Origin: Thioclava marina
GTDB taxonomy: Bacteria > Pseudomonadota > Alphaproteobacteria > Rhodobacterales > Rhodobacteraceae
NCBI RefSeq assembly: GCF_002020135.1
Contig: NZ_MPZS01000003.1
Span: 186,001-250,000 of the forward strand
Direction of reading: 5' to 3'
Length of the DNA stretch: 64,000 nt
The notes below the pieces were generated by a model that saw nothing but the letters and a program-made list of their open reading frames with translations, searched no databases and was not told the origin of the DNA. The translations under genes were made by a program, and so were the position numbers. Shown here one piece after another: positions 54,624 through 63,821 of this stretch. Each line of letters opens with the position of its first letter. The first letter of the stretch is position 1.

Positions 54624-56078
54624 ATGGTTTCGCGCGTCATTCCCGTCGACCGGTTCGATTTGGTGATCTTCGGCGCAACCGGCGATCTCGCCAACCGCAA
54701 GATCCTGCCTGGTCTCTTCCGTCGCTTCTGCGCGGGCCAGATCCCCGAAGGCTCACAGATCATCGGGGCCGCGCGCTCCGAGATGAGCCCCGAGGAATTC
54801 CGCGAGCAGACCGCGGCGGCGATCGCCGAGTTCGGCGGCAAGCAGTCGGGGGATCGGGAAAGCCTCAAGGGGTTCCTCGCGCTTCTTGATTACGTGCCGA
54901 TCGACGCGAAGGGGGAGCAGGGCTGGGAGGCCCTGAAATCCAAGGTGCGCCCCGAAGAGATCAATGCCTTCTATTTCTCGGTGGCGCCTGCGCTTTTCGG
55001 GGATCTCGCCGAGCGGCTGCACAAGCGCGGGATCGCCGGCAAGGACTCGCGGATCGTCGTCGAGAAGCCTTTCGGCCGCGATCTCGCGTCGGCCAGGGCG
55101 CTCAACGCGACGCTGGCCAAGCATTTCGATGAAACGCAGATCTATCGGATCGACCACTATCTCGGGAAAGAGACGGTTCAGAACCTGATGGCCGTGCGTT
55201 TCGCCAACATCCTCTTCGAGCCGCTCTGGAACAGCCAGTTCGTCGACCATGTGCAAATCACCGTGGCCGAAACGGTCGGCGTGGGGGGGCGCGGATCGTA
55301 TTACGACAAGTCGGGCGCAATGCGTGACATGGTGCAAAACCACCTCATGCAACTTCTATGCCTTATCGCGATGGAACCGCCTTATCACTTCGACCCGGAC
55401 GCGGTGCGCGACGAGAAGCTCAAGGTGATCCGCGCGCTTCAACCCGTCGCGCCGGCCGATATGGTGCGCGGGCAATACCAGGCGAGCAAGGATGCGCCGG
55501 GGTATCTCGAGGATGCCGAGAACCCGGCTTCCAAGACCGAGAGCTATATCGCGATGAAATGCCATATCGCGAACTGGCGCTGGGTGAATACGCCATTCTA
55601 TCTGCGAACCGGCAAGCGCCTGCGCGCGCGAACGTCCGAAATCGCGATCACCTTCAAGGAGCCGCCGCATCTGATCTTCGACGAGGCCGAGGGCGAATGG
55701 CGCGAGAATGTGCTGGTGATCCGGCTCCAGCCCAACGAGGGGATGAACCTCAAGATGATGATCAAGGAGCCGGGGCCGGGCGGGATGCGCCTCGTGCAGG
55801 TTCCGCTCGATATGTCCTTCGCCGAAGCCCTCGGCGAGGAGGCGGACATCACCGATGCTTATGAGCGCCTGATCATGGATGTGATCCGGGGCAACCAGAC
55901 TCTGTTCATGCGTGGCGACGAGGTCGAGGCCGCCTGGGCCTGGACCGATCCGATCATCGAGGGCTGGGAAGAGCGGGGCGACAAGCCGCAGCCTTATGAC
56001 AGTGGCTCCTCCGGGCCCGATGACGCGCTGATGCTGATGCATCGAGACGGGCGCCGCTGGCGGGAGATCCGCGAATGA
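54624..56078 (+). CDS. zwf: Glucose-6-phosphate dehydrogenase
   Basis: A 484-residue NAD(P)-dependent enzyme for the first step of the Entner-Doudoroff/pentose-phosphate route. The dinucleotide motif FGATGDLANRK (about 12-22) and the substrate-binding RIDHYLGKETVQN with catalytic His region are clear, as is KPFGRD. Its stop overlaps the pgl start (ATGA, 56075-56078), giving zwf-pgl-pgi in one transcript under the GTTAGCGCTAAC operator. Confidence 0.96.
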   Translation: MVSRVIPVDRFDLVIFGATGDLANRKILPGLFRRFCAGQIPEGSQIIGAARSEMSPEEFREQTAAAIAEFGGKQSGDRESLKGFLALLDYVPIDAKGEQGWEALKSKVRPEEINAFYFSVAPALFGDLAERLHKRGIAGKDSRIVVEKPFGRDLASARALNATLAKHFDETQIYRIDHYLGKETVQNLMAVRFANILFEPLWNSQFVDHVQITVAETVGVGGRGSYYDKSGAMRDMVQNHLMQLLCLIAMEPPYHFDPDAVRDEKLKVIRALQPVAPADMVRGQYQASKDAPGYLEDAENPASKTESYIAMKCHIANWRWVNTPFYLRTGKRLRARTSEIAITFKEPPHLIFDEAEGEWRENVLVIRLQPNEGMNLKMMIKEPGPGGMRLVQVPLDMSFAEALGEEADITDAYERLIMDVIRGNQTLFMRGDEVEAAWAWTDPIIEGWEERGDKPQPYDSGSSGPDDALMLMHRDGRRWREIRE

Positions 56079-56746
56079 TTTTCAAGAGTTACCCCGATCG
56101 CGAGTTCCTGATGATGGGGCTCGCCGATCGCATCGCGAGCCAGCTGCGCGAGACGATCCAGACGCAGGGGCATGCCACGTTTTCGGTGCCCGGCGGGACC
56201 ACGCCGGGGCCGATCTTCGATATTCTCTCGGGTGTCGATCTCGATTGGGGGTCGGTCGCTGTGCTGCTCAATGACGAGCGCTGGGTGCCCGAAAGTTCCG
56301 AGCGCTCGAACACCCGGCTGATCCGCGAACGTCTGTTGACCGGGCGCGCGGCGAAAGCGACGCTTGTGCCGCTTTATGCCGACGCTCCGCGGCCCGAAGA
56401 CCGGATGGAGGAACTGGCCGAGGGTATCAAGCCGCATCTGCCGATTTCGGTCCTGCTTCTGGGCATGGGCGCGGATATGCATACCGCGAGCCTCTTTCCC
56501 GGCGCGGACCGGTTGGCCGAGGCACTGTCGGACGATGCGCCGATCCTGCTGCCAATGCGGGCCGAGGCTGCGGGCGAGCCGCGCATCACGCTCTCGGCGC
56601 CCGTGCTGCGCGACGCGATGCACACCCATATCCTGATCACCGGCAACGAGAAGCGCAAAGCCATCGAAGCCGCCGAGAAACTTCCCGTGGAACAGGCGCC
56701 GGTGCGCGCCGTTCTCAAAGACGCGACCGTTCACTGGGCTGAGTAA
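56075..56746 (+). CDS. pgl: 6-Phosphogluconolactonase
   Basis: A 223-residue DevB/NagB-type lactonase. Markers are ATFSVPGGTTPGPIF, LLNDERWVPESSERSN and LLLGMGADMHTASLFPGA, all as in PF01182. It hydrolyses the lactone from Zwf and feeds Edd. It shares four bases with zwf and starts three bases before pgi. Confidence 0.94.
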   Translation: MIFKSYPDREFLMMGLADRIASQLRETIQTQGHATFSVPGGTTPGPIFDILSGVDLDWGSVAVLLNDERWVPESSERSNTRLIRERLLTGRAAKATLVPLYADAPRPEDRMEELAEGIKPHLPISVLLLGMGADMHTASLFPGADRLAEALSDDAPILLPMRAEAAGEPRITLSAPVLRDAMHTHILITGNEKRKAIEAAEKLPVEQAPVRAVLKDATVHWAE

Positions 56747-56749
56747 ACG

Positions 56750-58357
56750 ATGACCATCTGGCAAGACCTCCTCGACAAGGCGCAATCCGTACAAAACCGC
56801 CAGATCGCGGAATTGTTCGAAAATGAAAACCGCGCGGCAGGGTTCAGTCGCGAGAGCGGGCCGTTCCTGTTCGATTTCTCCAAGACGAATATCGACGCGG
56901 AGACCTTGGATCTGCTGGTGGAACTGGCCGAGGAAAAAGACGTGGCCGCTCGCGCCGAAGCGATGTTCTCGGGCGCGAAGATCAACGAGACCGAAGGCCG
57001 CGCCGTGCTGCACGCGGCGCTGCGTAACCTCGACACGGACGTTTTCGTCGATGGCGAAAACGTCATGCCGGAGGTCCGCGCGACCTATGCGCGGATGGTC
57101 GATTTCGCCCGCGATGTGCGCGAGGGCAAGTTCACGGGGCAGGGGGGTGCGATCACCGATGTGGTCAATATCGGTATCGGCGGCTCCGATCTCGGCCCGG
57201 CGATGGCCACGCTCGCGCTCGCGCCCTATCACGACGGGCCGCGCTGCCATTTCGTCTCGAATGTCGATGGCGCGCATATCCATGACACGCTGGCCGATTT
57301 GGACCCCGAGACGACGCTGGTGATCGTGGCCTCGAAGACCTTCACCACCATCGAGACGATGACCAATGCCGAGACGGCGAAGCGCTGGATGGCCGCGAAG
57401 GTCGCGGACCCGGCACAGCAATTCGCGGCGCTCTCGACCTCCGCCGAGAAAACCGCCGCCTTCGGGATCGATGCGTCGCGCGTCTTCGGCTTCGCCGATT
57501 GGGTCGGGGGTCGTTATTCGATGTGGGGGCCGATCGGGCTGTCGCTGATGATCGCGATCGGGCCTGAGGATTTCGCCGATTCCCTCAAGGGCGCGGCTGT
57601 GATGGATGCGCATTTCCGCGCAGCGCCCTACGCCGAGAACCTGCCGGTGCTGCTCGCGCTGGTGGGCATTTGGCATAACCAGTTCTGCGACTACGCGACC
57701 CGCGCGGTTCTGCCCTACGATCAACGGCTTGCGCGTCTGCCCGCCTATCTCCAGCAGCTCGAGATGGAGAGCAACGGCAAGCGCGTCAGCATGGATGGCA
57801 AGGACCTGCCCTATCATTCAGGCCCCGTCGTCTGGGGCGAGCCCGGCACCAACGGCCAGCACGCGTTCTACCAGCTGATCCATCAGGGCACGCGGGTGAT
57901 CCCGTGTGAATTCATGGTCGCCGCCGAAGGGCACGAGCCCGATCTGGCGCATCAGCACCTGCTGCTCGTGGCCAACTGCCTTGCCCAATCCGAGGCGTTG
58001 ATGCGCGGGCGTTCGCTCGACGAGGCTACCGCGATCATGCGCAAGAAAGGGCTCGATGGGGCCGAGCGCGACCGTCAGGCGCGCCACCGTGTTTTCCCCG
58101 GCTCGCGGCCATCGACGACTCTGCTTTATCCCAAACTGACGCCGGAGGTCTTCGGCGGGATTGTTGCGCTTTATGAGCACCGCGTCTTCGTCGAGGGCGT
58201 GATCCTCGGGATCAACAGCTTCGACCAATGGGGGGTGGAGCTTGGCAAGGAACTGGCGCTTGCACTGGCCCCGGTGCTGAGCGGCGAGGATTCCGGGGAG
58301 GGCAAGGACGGCTCGACCCGTCAGCTCGTCGCCCGCATCCGTGCCTTGCGGGGCTGA
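56750..58357 (+). CDS. pgi: Glucose-6-phosphate isomerase
   Basis: A 535-residue isomerase that converts fructose-6-phosphate to glucose-6-phosphate, letting triose carbon cycle back into the Entner-Doudoroff route. The family signatures are [27 protein letters not shown] and the C-terminal [13 protein letters not shown]. Gene order zwf-pgl-pgi supports a common function. Confidence 0.96.
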   Translation: MTIWQDLLDKAQSVQNRQIAELFENENRAAGFSRESGPFLFDFSKTNIDAETLDLLVELAEEKDVAARAEAMFSGAKINETEGRAVLHAALRNLDTDVFVDGENVMPEVRATYARMVDFARDVREGKFTGQGGAITDVVNIGIGGSDLGPAMATLALAPYHDGPRCHFVSNVDGAHIHDTLADLDPETTLVIVASKTFTTIETMTNAETAKRWMAAKVADPAQQFAALSTSAEKTAAFGIDASRVFGFADWVGGRYSMWGPIGLSLMIAIGPEDFADSLKGAAVMDAHFRAAPYAENLPVLLALVGIWHNQFCDYATRAVLPYDQRLARLPAYLQQLEMESNGKRVSMDGKDLPYHSGPVVWGEPGTNGQHAFYQLIHQGTRVIPCEFMVAAEGHEPDLAHQHLLLVANCLAQSEALMRGRSLDEATAIMRKKGLDGAERDRQARHRVFPGSRPSTTLLYPKLTPEVFGGIVALYEHRVFVEGVILGINSFDQWGVELGKELALALAPVLSGEDSGEGKDGSTRQLVARIRALRG

Positions 58358-58438
58358 GATCCCACGCTTGTGACGGAACGGTCCCTCTGCTCGGGCGTTT
58401 TTCCTGACTGGACTGTAATCTGTTGAAGGAGAGGGCCG

Positions 58439-58759
58439 ATGATCGAGAAGATGGACAACAGCCCTGCGGGCGTCGCGGGACTCGATGTCTCCGGCACGGT
58501 TCTGGCGCGCGATGTGACCGAGGCATTGCGCATGGTTGCGCCAACCGAAAGCCTGCTGGTTGAGGTTGCGCCGCGCTTCGATGGGTATATGGCCGAGCTT
58601 GTAGGCGGGATGCGCCGCGCGTGCCGCGACGGGCAGGCACAACGCTGCGCGCTGGTAGTGCCGGAAGACATGCGCGACGAGGCGACGATGCAGGGCGAGG
58701 GCGACGGTCTGCGCATTTTCACCGCACGAGAAGCCGCAGAAAGCTGGCTTGCCTCTTAA
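58439..58759 (+). CDS. SpoIIAA-like (STAS-related) small protein
   Basis: A 106-residue protein that fits the SpoIIAA-like family (PF11964): LDVSGTVLARDVTEAL, then LLVEVAPRFDGYM, CALVVPEDM and the typical end IFTAREAAESWLA. It is slightly shorter than the average member. These proteins are thought to be lipid- or partner-binding regulators; the function here is unknown. It overlaps the convergent DUF1489 gene by four bases. Confidence 0.65.
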   Translation: MIEKMDNSPAGVAGLDVSGTVLARDVTEALRMVAPTESLLVEVAPRFDGYMAELVGGMRRACRDGQAQRCALVVPEDMRDEATMQGEGDGLRIFTAREAAESWLAS

Positions 58760-59184
58760 CGCAGACCGATCTCGGCGAGCGCCACGGCAAGCTCGCGGGG
58801 CAGGGCGTCCTCTCGGGCACGCCCTTGGGGCAGATCGCGCGGCGCGTCCTCGGGTTTGAGATAGCGCCAGCCCTGAAACGGACGGCGCATCAGTGCCTCG
58901 GTGCGCACCACCTCCCGGTCGAGCACGATCGCGCAACGGGCGATCCCGTCTGCGCCCATCACTTCCGACAGTTCCAGCACGCGTTGTCGCGCCAGCACGG
59001 CCCCCTTGAACACCCAGTAGAGCGAGCCGCCGTTCAGGATCTCATCCGCGCGTTTCGGCCACATCCGCGTGACATGCATCGCCGGGCCCTTGCCGTAGCG
59101 GCTGGCCTGCCACGCGATCAGGTCCTCGACCTTCTCGGCGCCCACGCAAAGTTTGATCAGATTGACGGTGTCATTCTTTCCCAT
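58756..59184 (-). CDS. DUF1489 family protein
   Basis: A 142-residue protein of DUF1489. Markers include NLIKLCVGAEKVEDLIAWQ, HVTRMWPKRADEIL, GSLYWVFKG and the later RPFQGWRYLKPEDAPRDL. It is an alphaproteobacterial family without known function; a lysophospholipase-like or RNA-related role has not been shown. It is divergent from nrdJ with 160 bases between. Confidence 0.9.
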   Translation of the reverse strand: MGKNDTVNLIKLCVGAEKVEDLIAWQASRYGKGPAMHVTRMWPKRADEILNGGSLYWVFKGAVLARQRVLELSEVMGADGIARCAIVLDREVVRTEALMRRPFQGWRYLKPEDAPRDLPQGRAREDALPRELAVALAEIGLR

Positions 59185-59249
59185 GGTTTCTAGTTAGGAT
59201 TTTGATCCCGTCGCGGCAATGTCCGATTTGCGTCTGGTCAGGACGAGGG

Positions 59250-59296
59250 GCCTTAGGTATAGTGTTTATCCGCCCCCGGCGCACGATATGCGGCGG
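59250..59296 (+). promoter_or_regulatory. Candidate NrdR box pair and promoter of nrdJ
   Basis: A strong right half TATAGTGT (59258-59265) that overlaps a TATAGT -10 (59258-59263), and a left half CACGATAT (59282-59289). If each is part of a 16-base box, the starts are 59250 and 59281, i.e. 31 bases apart, as NrdR pairs usually are. The other halves are poor, so this is tentative. A GC-rich inverted repeat (59271-59278 with 59294-59301) in the leader overlaps the second box. Confidence 0.4.
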
Positions 59297-59344
59297 GGGC
59301 GTCTGATTTCTGAGCATATCCGCACCGACCGTCGAGAGGACCGA

Positions 59345-61609
59345 ATGAGCCGTTTTGCCGCCCCCATCGCCGAGCAGATCTGGGACATGAAATACCGCCT
59401 GAAAGAACAGGACGGCACGCCCATCGACGCGACGGTGGAAGATAGCTGGCGACGCATCGCGCGGGCACTGGCCGAGGTCGAGGACGAGCCTGCGGAGTGG
59501 GAAGAGAAGTTCTACAACGCGCTGGAAGATTTCAAATATCTCCCGGCTGGACGGATCACCGCAGGTGCGGGGACGGGCCGCGCGGTGACACTGTTCAACT
59601 GCTTCGTCATGGGGACGATCCCGGACAACATGGGCGGGATCTTCGATATGCTGAAGGAAGCCGCGCTGACGATGCAGCAGGGCGGTGGAATCGGTTATGA
59701 CTTCTCCACCATCCGGCCCCGCGGCGCCGAGGTGAAGGGCGTGGCCGCCGATGCCTCGGGCCCGCTGTCATTCATGGATGTCTGGGATGCGATGTGCCGC
59801 ACGATCATGTCGGCGGGCTCGCGCCGCGGTGCGATGATGGCGACGATGCGCTGCGATCACCCCGATATCGAGAATTTCATCACCGCCAAGCAGGATTCGG
59901 CGCGGCTGCGCATGTTCAACCTGTCGGTGCTGGTGACCGATCCCTTCATGGAAGCCGTGAAGGCCGACAAGCCGTGGGATCTGCAATTCGGCGGCAAGGT
60001 CTATCACACGCTCAACGCCCGTGATCTGTGGAACAAGATCATGCGCGCGACCTACGATTACGCCGAGCCGGGCGTGATCTTCATCGACCGCATCAACAAG
60101 ATGAACAATCTCAACTATGTCGAGCAGATCGCCGCGACCAACCCCTGCGGCGAGCAGCCCCTGCCGCCCTATGGCGCCTGCCTGCTTGGCTCGATCAACC
60201 TCGCACGTCTGGTGACCAACCCGTTCGAAGGCAATGCCGAACTGGATCCGGCCAAGCTCGACGAGTTGGTGCGGCTCGCCGTGCGGATGATGGATAACGT
60301 GGTCGACGCCTCGCGCTTCCCGCTGGAACAGCAACGCGAAGAGGCGCAGAACAAGCGTCGTATCGGTCTTGGCGTGACGGGGCTGGCCGATGCGCTTTTG
60401 ATGCTGGGCCTGCGCTATGGCTCGGAAGAGGCCGCCGCCCAGACCGAGGCCTGGATGAAGCTGATCGCGCGGGCGAGCTATCTCGCCTCGGTCGATCTGG
60501 CGAAGGAAAAGGGCGCGTTCCCGCTCTTCGATGCCGAGAAATATCTCAACTCCGGCAATATGTTGCAGATGGATGATGATGTGCGCGAGGCGATCCGCAC
60601 CCACGGCATCCGCAATGCACTGCTGACCTCGATCGCACCGACCGGGACGATCTCACTTTACGCGGGCAATGTGTCGAGCGGCATCGAGCCGGTCTTCGCC
60701 TATGCCTATACCCGCAAGGTGCTGCAGCCCGACGGCTCACGCACCGAGGAAGAGGTGGTCGATTACGCCGTGCAGATGTGGCGCGACAAGTTCGGCGACA
60801 CCCCGCTGCCCGACTATTTCGTCAACGCCCAGACCCTCGCGCCGCTCGATCACGTCCGGATGCAGGCGGCGGCGCAGAAATGGATCGACTCGAGCATTTC
60901 CAAGACCATCAACTGCCCCGAGGATATCGCCTTCGAGGAGTTCAAATCGGTCTATATGGAGGCCTGGGACACGGGCTGCAAAGGCTGCACCACCTACCGC
61001 CCGAACGATGTGACGGGCTCGGTTCTCAGCGTCTCCGAGAAAGAGGAGAAGGCGCCGGAAGTCGATCAGGGCGCCGAGGTGGTCTACCTGACCGAGCCGC
61101 TCGACCGTCCCGCCGCGCTTGAAGGTTCGACCTACAAGATCAAGTGGCCGGGCTCCGAGCACGCGATCTACATCACCATCAATGACATCGTCCAAGGCGG
61201 CCATCGCCGTCCCTTCGAGGTCTTCATCAACTCCAAGAACATGGAGCATTTCGCCTGGACCGTCGCGCTGACCCGCATGGTCTCGGCCGTGTTCCGCCGC
61301 GGCGGGGATGTGTCCTTCGTGGTCGAAGAGCTGAAAGCCGTGTTCGACCCGCGCGGCGGCGCTTGGATGCAGGGCAAATACGTCCCCTCGATCCTCGCGG
61401 CGATCGGCGGTGTGATCGAGCGCCACATGATCGCGACGGGCTTCATCGAAGGCGAGGGAATGGGCCTGAAATCCGACCCCGAAGCCGAGCGCATGATCGT
61501 CGGTGAAGCCCCGCGCGGCAAAGCCTGCCCGTCCTGTGGCAGCTACGCGATGCGGATGGTCGAAGGCTGCATGACCTGCGCCGATTGCGGCCACAGCAAG
61601 TGCGGGTGA
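59345..61609 (+). CDS. nrdJ: Adenosylcobalamin-dependent ribonucleotide reductase (class II)
   Basis: A 754-residue reductase for making deoxyribonucleotides with a B12 radical. The glycyl-less class II marks are YLPAGRITAGAGTGRAVTLFNCF with a first active Cys, the NPCGEQPLPPYGACLLGS box, PTGTISLYAGNVSSGIEP, and a C-terminal cysteine-rich zinc ribbon CPSCGSYAMR…CADCGHSKCG with TSCPD domain before. It needs no oxygen, so the organism should make DNA under both oxic and anoxic conditions if B12 is present. ATG 59345 follows GAGAGGA; an in-frame upstream ORF to 59219 is not conserved. Confidence 0.95.
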   Translation: MSRFAAPIAEQIWDMKYRLKEQDGTPIDATVEDSWRRIARALAEVEDEPAEWEEKFYNALEDFKYLPAGRITAGAGTGRAVTLFNCFVMGTIPDNMGGIFDMLKEAALTMQQGGGIGYDFSTIRPRGAEVKGVAADASGPLSFMDVWDAMCRTIMSAGSRRGAMMATMRCDHPDIENFITAKQDSARLRMFNLSVLVTDPFMEAVKADKPWDLQFGGKVYHTLNARDLWNKIMRATYDYAEPGVIFIDRINKMNNLNYVEQIAATNPCGEQPLPPYGACLLGSINLARLVTNPFEGNAELDPAKLDELVRLAVRMMDNVVDASRFPLEQQREEAQNKRRIGLGVTGLADALLMLGLRYGSEEAAAQTEAWMKLIARASYLASVDLAKEKGAFPLFDAEKYLNSGNMLQMDDDVREAIRTHGIRNALLTSIAPTGTISLYAGNVSSGIEPVFAYAYTRKVLQPDGSRTEEEVVDYAVQMWRDKFGDTPLPDYFVNAQTLAPLDHVRMQAAAQKWIDSSISKTINCPEDIAFEEFKSVYMEAWDTGCKGCTTYRPNDVTGSVLSVSEKEEKAPEVDQGAEVVYLTEPLDRPAALEGSTYKIKWPGSEHAIYITINDIVQGGHRRPFEVFINSKNMEHFAWTVALTRMVSAVFRRGGDVSFVVEELKAVFDPRGGAWMQGKYVPSILAAIGGVIERHMIATGFIEGEGMGLKSDPEAERMIVGEAPRGKACPSCGSYAMRMVEGCMTCADCGHSKCG

Positions 61610-61650
61610 CACGGGCGAGGGGCGGAGTTATTATTGAGCGCCGCATAAAA

Positions 61651-61682
61651 TGTCCATTCCGGTAGGTTTTTGTCCATTCCGG
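61651..61682. repeat. Direct repeat TGTCCATTCCGG, two copies
   Basis: Two identical 12-base copies with starts 20 bases apart (61651 and 61671), joined by TAGGTTTT. Multiple short terminal repeats of this look are seen at ends of IS21-type elements, but no transposase remains here. Confidence 0.4.
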
Positions 61683-61695
61683 CAAGCATAAAGTG

Positions 61696-61730
61696 ACCAT
61701 CGAAGGCTCTGCCTTCGATGGTTTTTATTT
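61696..61730 (+). terminator. Rho-independent terminator of nrdJ
   Basis: A 12-bp perfect stem ACCATCGAAGGC/GCCTTCGATGGT (61696-61707 with 61711-61722), three-base loop, then TTTTATTT. One of the strongest terminators in the window, 86 bases after the nrdJ stop. Confidence 0.92.
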
Positions 61731-61992
61731 CGTTTCAATGCCTTGTCTGTTTTTCTGCGGTAGGGCTTTCTGACCCGTTTTCCGGCACTCCGGCCCGGTT
61801 GACGTCGCCTCGGGAAATCGACTTAACCTCCACCCAAACACGGGTTTCCAATCATCACGGCGGTTGTTTTGCCGAGATTGAGTATGGCAGAAGACCATCG
61901 GTCATTCTCGGCGGCCCGTGGCGGTCGGCCCTTCTCGCTCCATCGCGCAAGATTCGGAGATCGTGATCGCGCCGGGGCTTTGCTGTCTACCT

Positions 61993-62637
61993 TCAGCCAT
62001 TCCGGCTCGAGGGAGCCCCCAGACTATCGAGATAGAGCGCGGCAAGCGCCTGCGCATTGCGCGCGAAACTTGGGTCGCGGCTGTGCTGGGCTGCAACGAT
62101 GGCCCCGTCGATCAGCACCGCGAAGCTGCGTGCGACCTCGGCCACGTCGCGCGCCTGCAACTCGATCGCCTGCGCCTTGAGCCAGGTGATCAAGTGCTCC
62201 TTGTGCAATTCGGCCGCGCGGCGCACCGCGTCATTTCCGGTATCGAACTCGGCCACCGCGTTGATGAACGGGCAGCCGTAGAAGCCGGGATCCGCGAACC
62301 AGTCCTGAAGCACGTCAAAGACGGCGAGAAGCCTGTCGCGCGCCGAGCCCTCAACTTGTGCGAGCCGACCGAAGAACCATTCGCGCCATGTCTCGCCCTC
62401 GGCCTGCAGCACCGCGGCGATCAGCTCTTCCTTCGAGGCGAAGTGATTATAGAGCGTGGCTTTCGCCGTCTCCGCGCGTGCAAGGATGGTGTCAATGCCG
62501 GTCGCGGCGAAGCCGTGATTGCAAAACAGGTAGGAAGCGGCGCGCATCAGGCGCTCGCGTGCATTTTTCGAAGGACGAGCGGCAAAACTCCAACTCAGGC
62601 TGCCATTGGGGCAGAGATTTTGCAGACCGTCTTCCAT
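61993..62637 (-). CDS. TetR/AcrR family transcriptional regulator
   Basis: A 214-residue repressor. The helix-turn-helix lies at about 25-75 (ARERLMRAASYLFCNHGFAATG, then KATLYNHFASKEELIAAVL) and the rest is a helical ligand domain with no obvious ligand. It is divergent from an ABC transporter gene and a palindromic site lies between them, so it probably controls that transporter and maybe itself. Confidence 0.9.
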   Translation of the reverse strand: MEDGLQNLCPNGSLSWSFAARPSKNARERLMRAASYLFCNHGFAATGIDTILARAETAKATLYNHFASKEELIAAVLQAEGETWREWFFGRLAQVEGSARDRLLAVFDVLQDWFADPGFYGCPFINAVAEFDTGNDAVRRAAELHKEHLITWLKAQAIELQARDVAEVARSFAVLIDGAIVAAQHSRDPSFARNAQALAALYLDSLGAPSSRNG

Positions 62638-62936
62638 GACATCACCTTATCGCTTGGATGCAATTCATAATAACTCTGTGTTTGGCTCGCACGACTCACA
62701 AAAAATTGCAAGACAGATTGGTCCATTTTGTCGCAGGGAAACCCTGCCTGGAAACCGCTGAATTTTCGCAGAACGCGGTATCAGCCGCCCGAATGCGGTC
62801 AGTCTACCACAATTTTTGCTCATATTTTTTGCATTCCATGTTTCTTGCGGCCGAGTGCTTCACTTCGATTGACGATCCTGTCTCACGGTGCGGTGAATAG
62901 ACAGACCTGTTCGTTTTTGTCCTGGAAGGAGATCCG
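62638..62936. promoter_or_regulatory. Divergent promoter region tetR / ABC transporter
   Basis: A 299-base AT-richer gap without an ORF. A TTGACG hexamer at about 62868-62873 could be a -35 element of the transporter. CTGTCT (62878-62883) and AGACAG (62899-62904) form a further inverted repeat with the operator site. AAGGAGA precedes the ATPase start. Confidence 0.5.
62898..62913. promoter_or_regulatory. Candidate TetR operator TAGACAGACCTGTTCG
   Basis: An imperfect palindrome centred on ACAG-AC-CTGT, similar to the TAGACnGAnCnGTCTA pattern of many AcrR-like TetR repressors. It lies 24 bases upstream of the ABC ATPase start, a good place for repression. Confidence 0.5.
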
Positions 62937-63806
62937 ATGGCCATGACGCTCACCCTGTCCGACAGCGCTGCGCAAGGCGCACAAGACGCCCCGCATCGCC
63001 GCGCTGTTCCGGTCGGGGCCCATGTCGCGATCAAGGGGCTGAGCCATGCCTATCGCCGCCACGACGGCAAGGTGCTGGACGGGATCGACTTCGAGATCAA
63101 GGCCGGCGAGATCGTGGCGCTGCTGGGCCGGTCGGGCTGCGGCAAGTCCACGCTGCTGCATATGCTATCGGGCCTGACCCACCCGTCCGAGGGCGAGGTC
63201 GTTATCAACGGCAACAGGATCCATGAGCCCTCGCCGAAATGGGTCATGATGTTCCAGGCGCCTTCGCTGTTTCCGTGGATGACCGTGGCCCAGAACGCGG
63301 CGCTCGGGCTGAAATTCACCCGTCGCAATGACCAGATCGCGAAGCGCATCCCCGAGATCCTCGAGCTTGTCGATCTTGGCGCCTTCGCCGATCGCAATGC
63401 GCAAGAGCTCTCCGGCGGCCAACAGCAGCGCGTAGCACTGGCCCGTTCTCTCGCCCCCAAACCCGAGATGCTGCTGCTCGACGAGCCGTTCTCGGCGCTC
63501 GACGCCTTCACCCGGCGCAACCTCCAACGCGATGTGCGCCAGATCGCCCGCGATCTCGGGCTGACGCTCGTTCTGGTGACCCATGATGTGGGCGAGGCTG
63601 TCCGCATGGCCGACCGCGTCATCGTGCTCAAGGCCAATCCGGGTCGGGTCTTCGAGGACACCGTGATCACGCTCTCGGAGGAGGAGCGCAGCGGCGGCTC
63701 CGACGAATTCCAGGCCGAACACAGCCGCCTGATGAACATCTACTCGCAGGCCGCGGACGCGCCGGGCGAGGAGACCGAAACCCCCAATGACTTCACCCAG
63801 ATCTGA
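62937..63806 (+). CDS. ABC transporter ATP-binding protein (nitrate/sulfonate/taurine type)
   Basis: A 289-residue ATPase of the SsuB/TauB/NrtD family. Walker A is GRSGCGKST (near 61-69), Q-loop MFQAPSLFPWM, the ABC signature LSGGQQQRVALARSL, Walker B MLLLDEPFSALD and the H-loop VLVTHD. The N-terminal ~28 residues are an extra polar extension. It energises import of a small anion or nitrogen/sulfur compound; the permease should lie past the window. Start ATG 62937 (MAMTLT) follows AAGGAGA. Confidence 0.93.
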   Translation: MAMTLTLSDSAAQGAQDAPHRRAVPVGAHVAIKGLSHAYRRHDGKVLDGIDFEIKAGEIVALLGRSGCGKSTLLHMLSGLTHPSEGEVVINGNRIHEPSPKWVMMFQAPSLFPWMTVAQNAALGLKFTRRNDQIAKRIPEILELVDLGAFADRNAQELSGGQQQRVALARSLAPKPEMLLLDEPFSALDAFTRRNLQRDVRQIARDLGLTLVLVTHDVGEAVRMADRVIVLKANPGRVFEDTVITLSEEERSGGSDEFQAEHSRLMNIYSQAADAPGEETETPNDFTQI

Positions 63807-63821
63807 ACGGAGACGCGACCG

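Larger units (their letters stand above)
61610..61992. other. Gene-free 383-base stretch between nrdJ and tetR
   Basis: Contains two direct repeats TGTCCATTCCGG (61651-61662, 61671-61682), a strong terminator (61696-61730), and then about 260 bases without a convincing ORF or site. The base composition is less GC-rich than in neighbours, and the repeats may be a scar of an insertion element. Confidence 0.55.

Noticed and set aside
55994-57817. 607-residue open frame opposite pgl/pgi
   Set aside because: Covers two well-defined genes on the other strand; composition is that of an antisense GC-rich frame.
59185-59344. Cobalamin riboswitch upstream of the B12-dependent nrdJ
   Set aside because: The leader is only about 80 bases beyond the likely promoter, too short for a cobalamin riboswitch, and I see no B12-box-like sequence.
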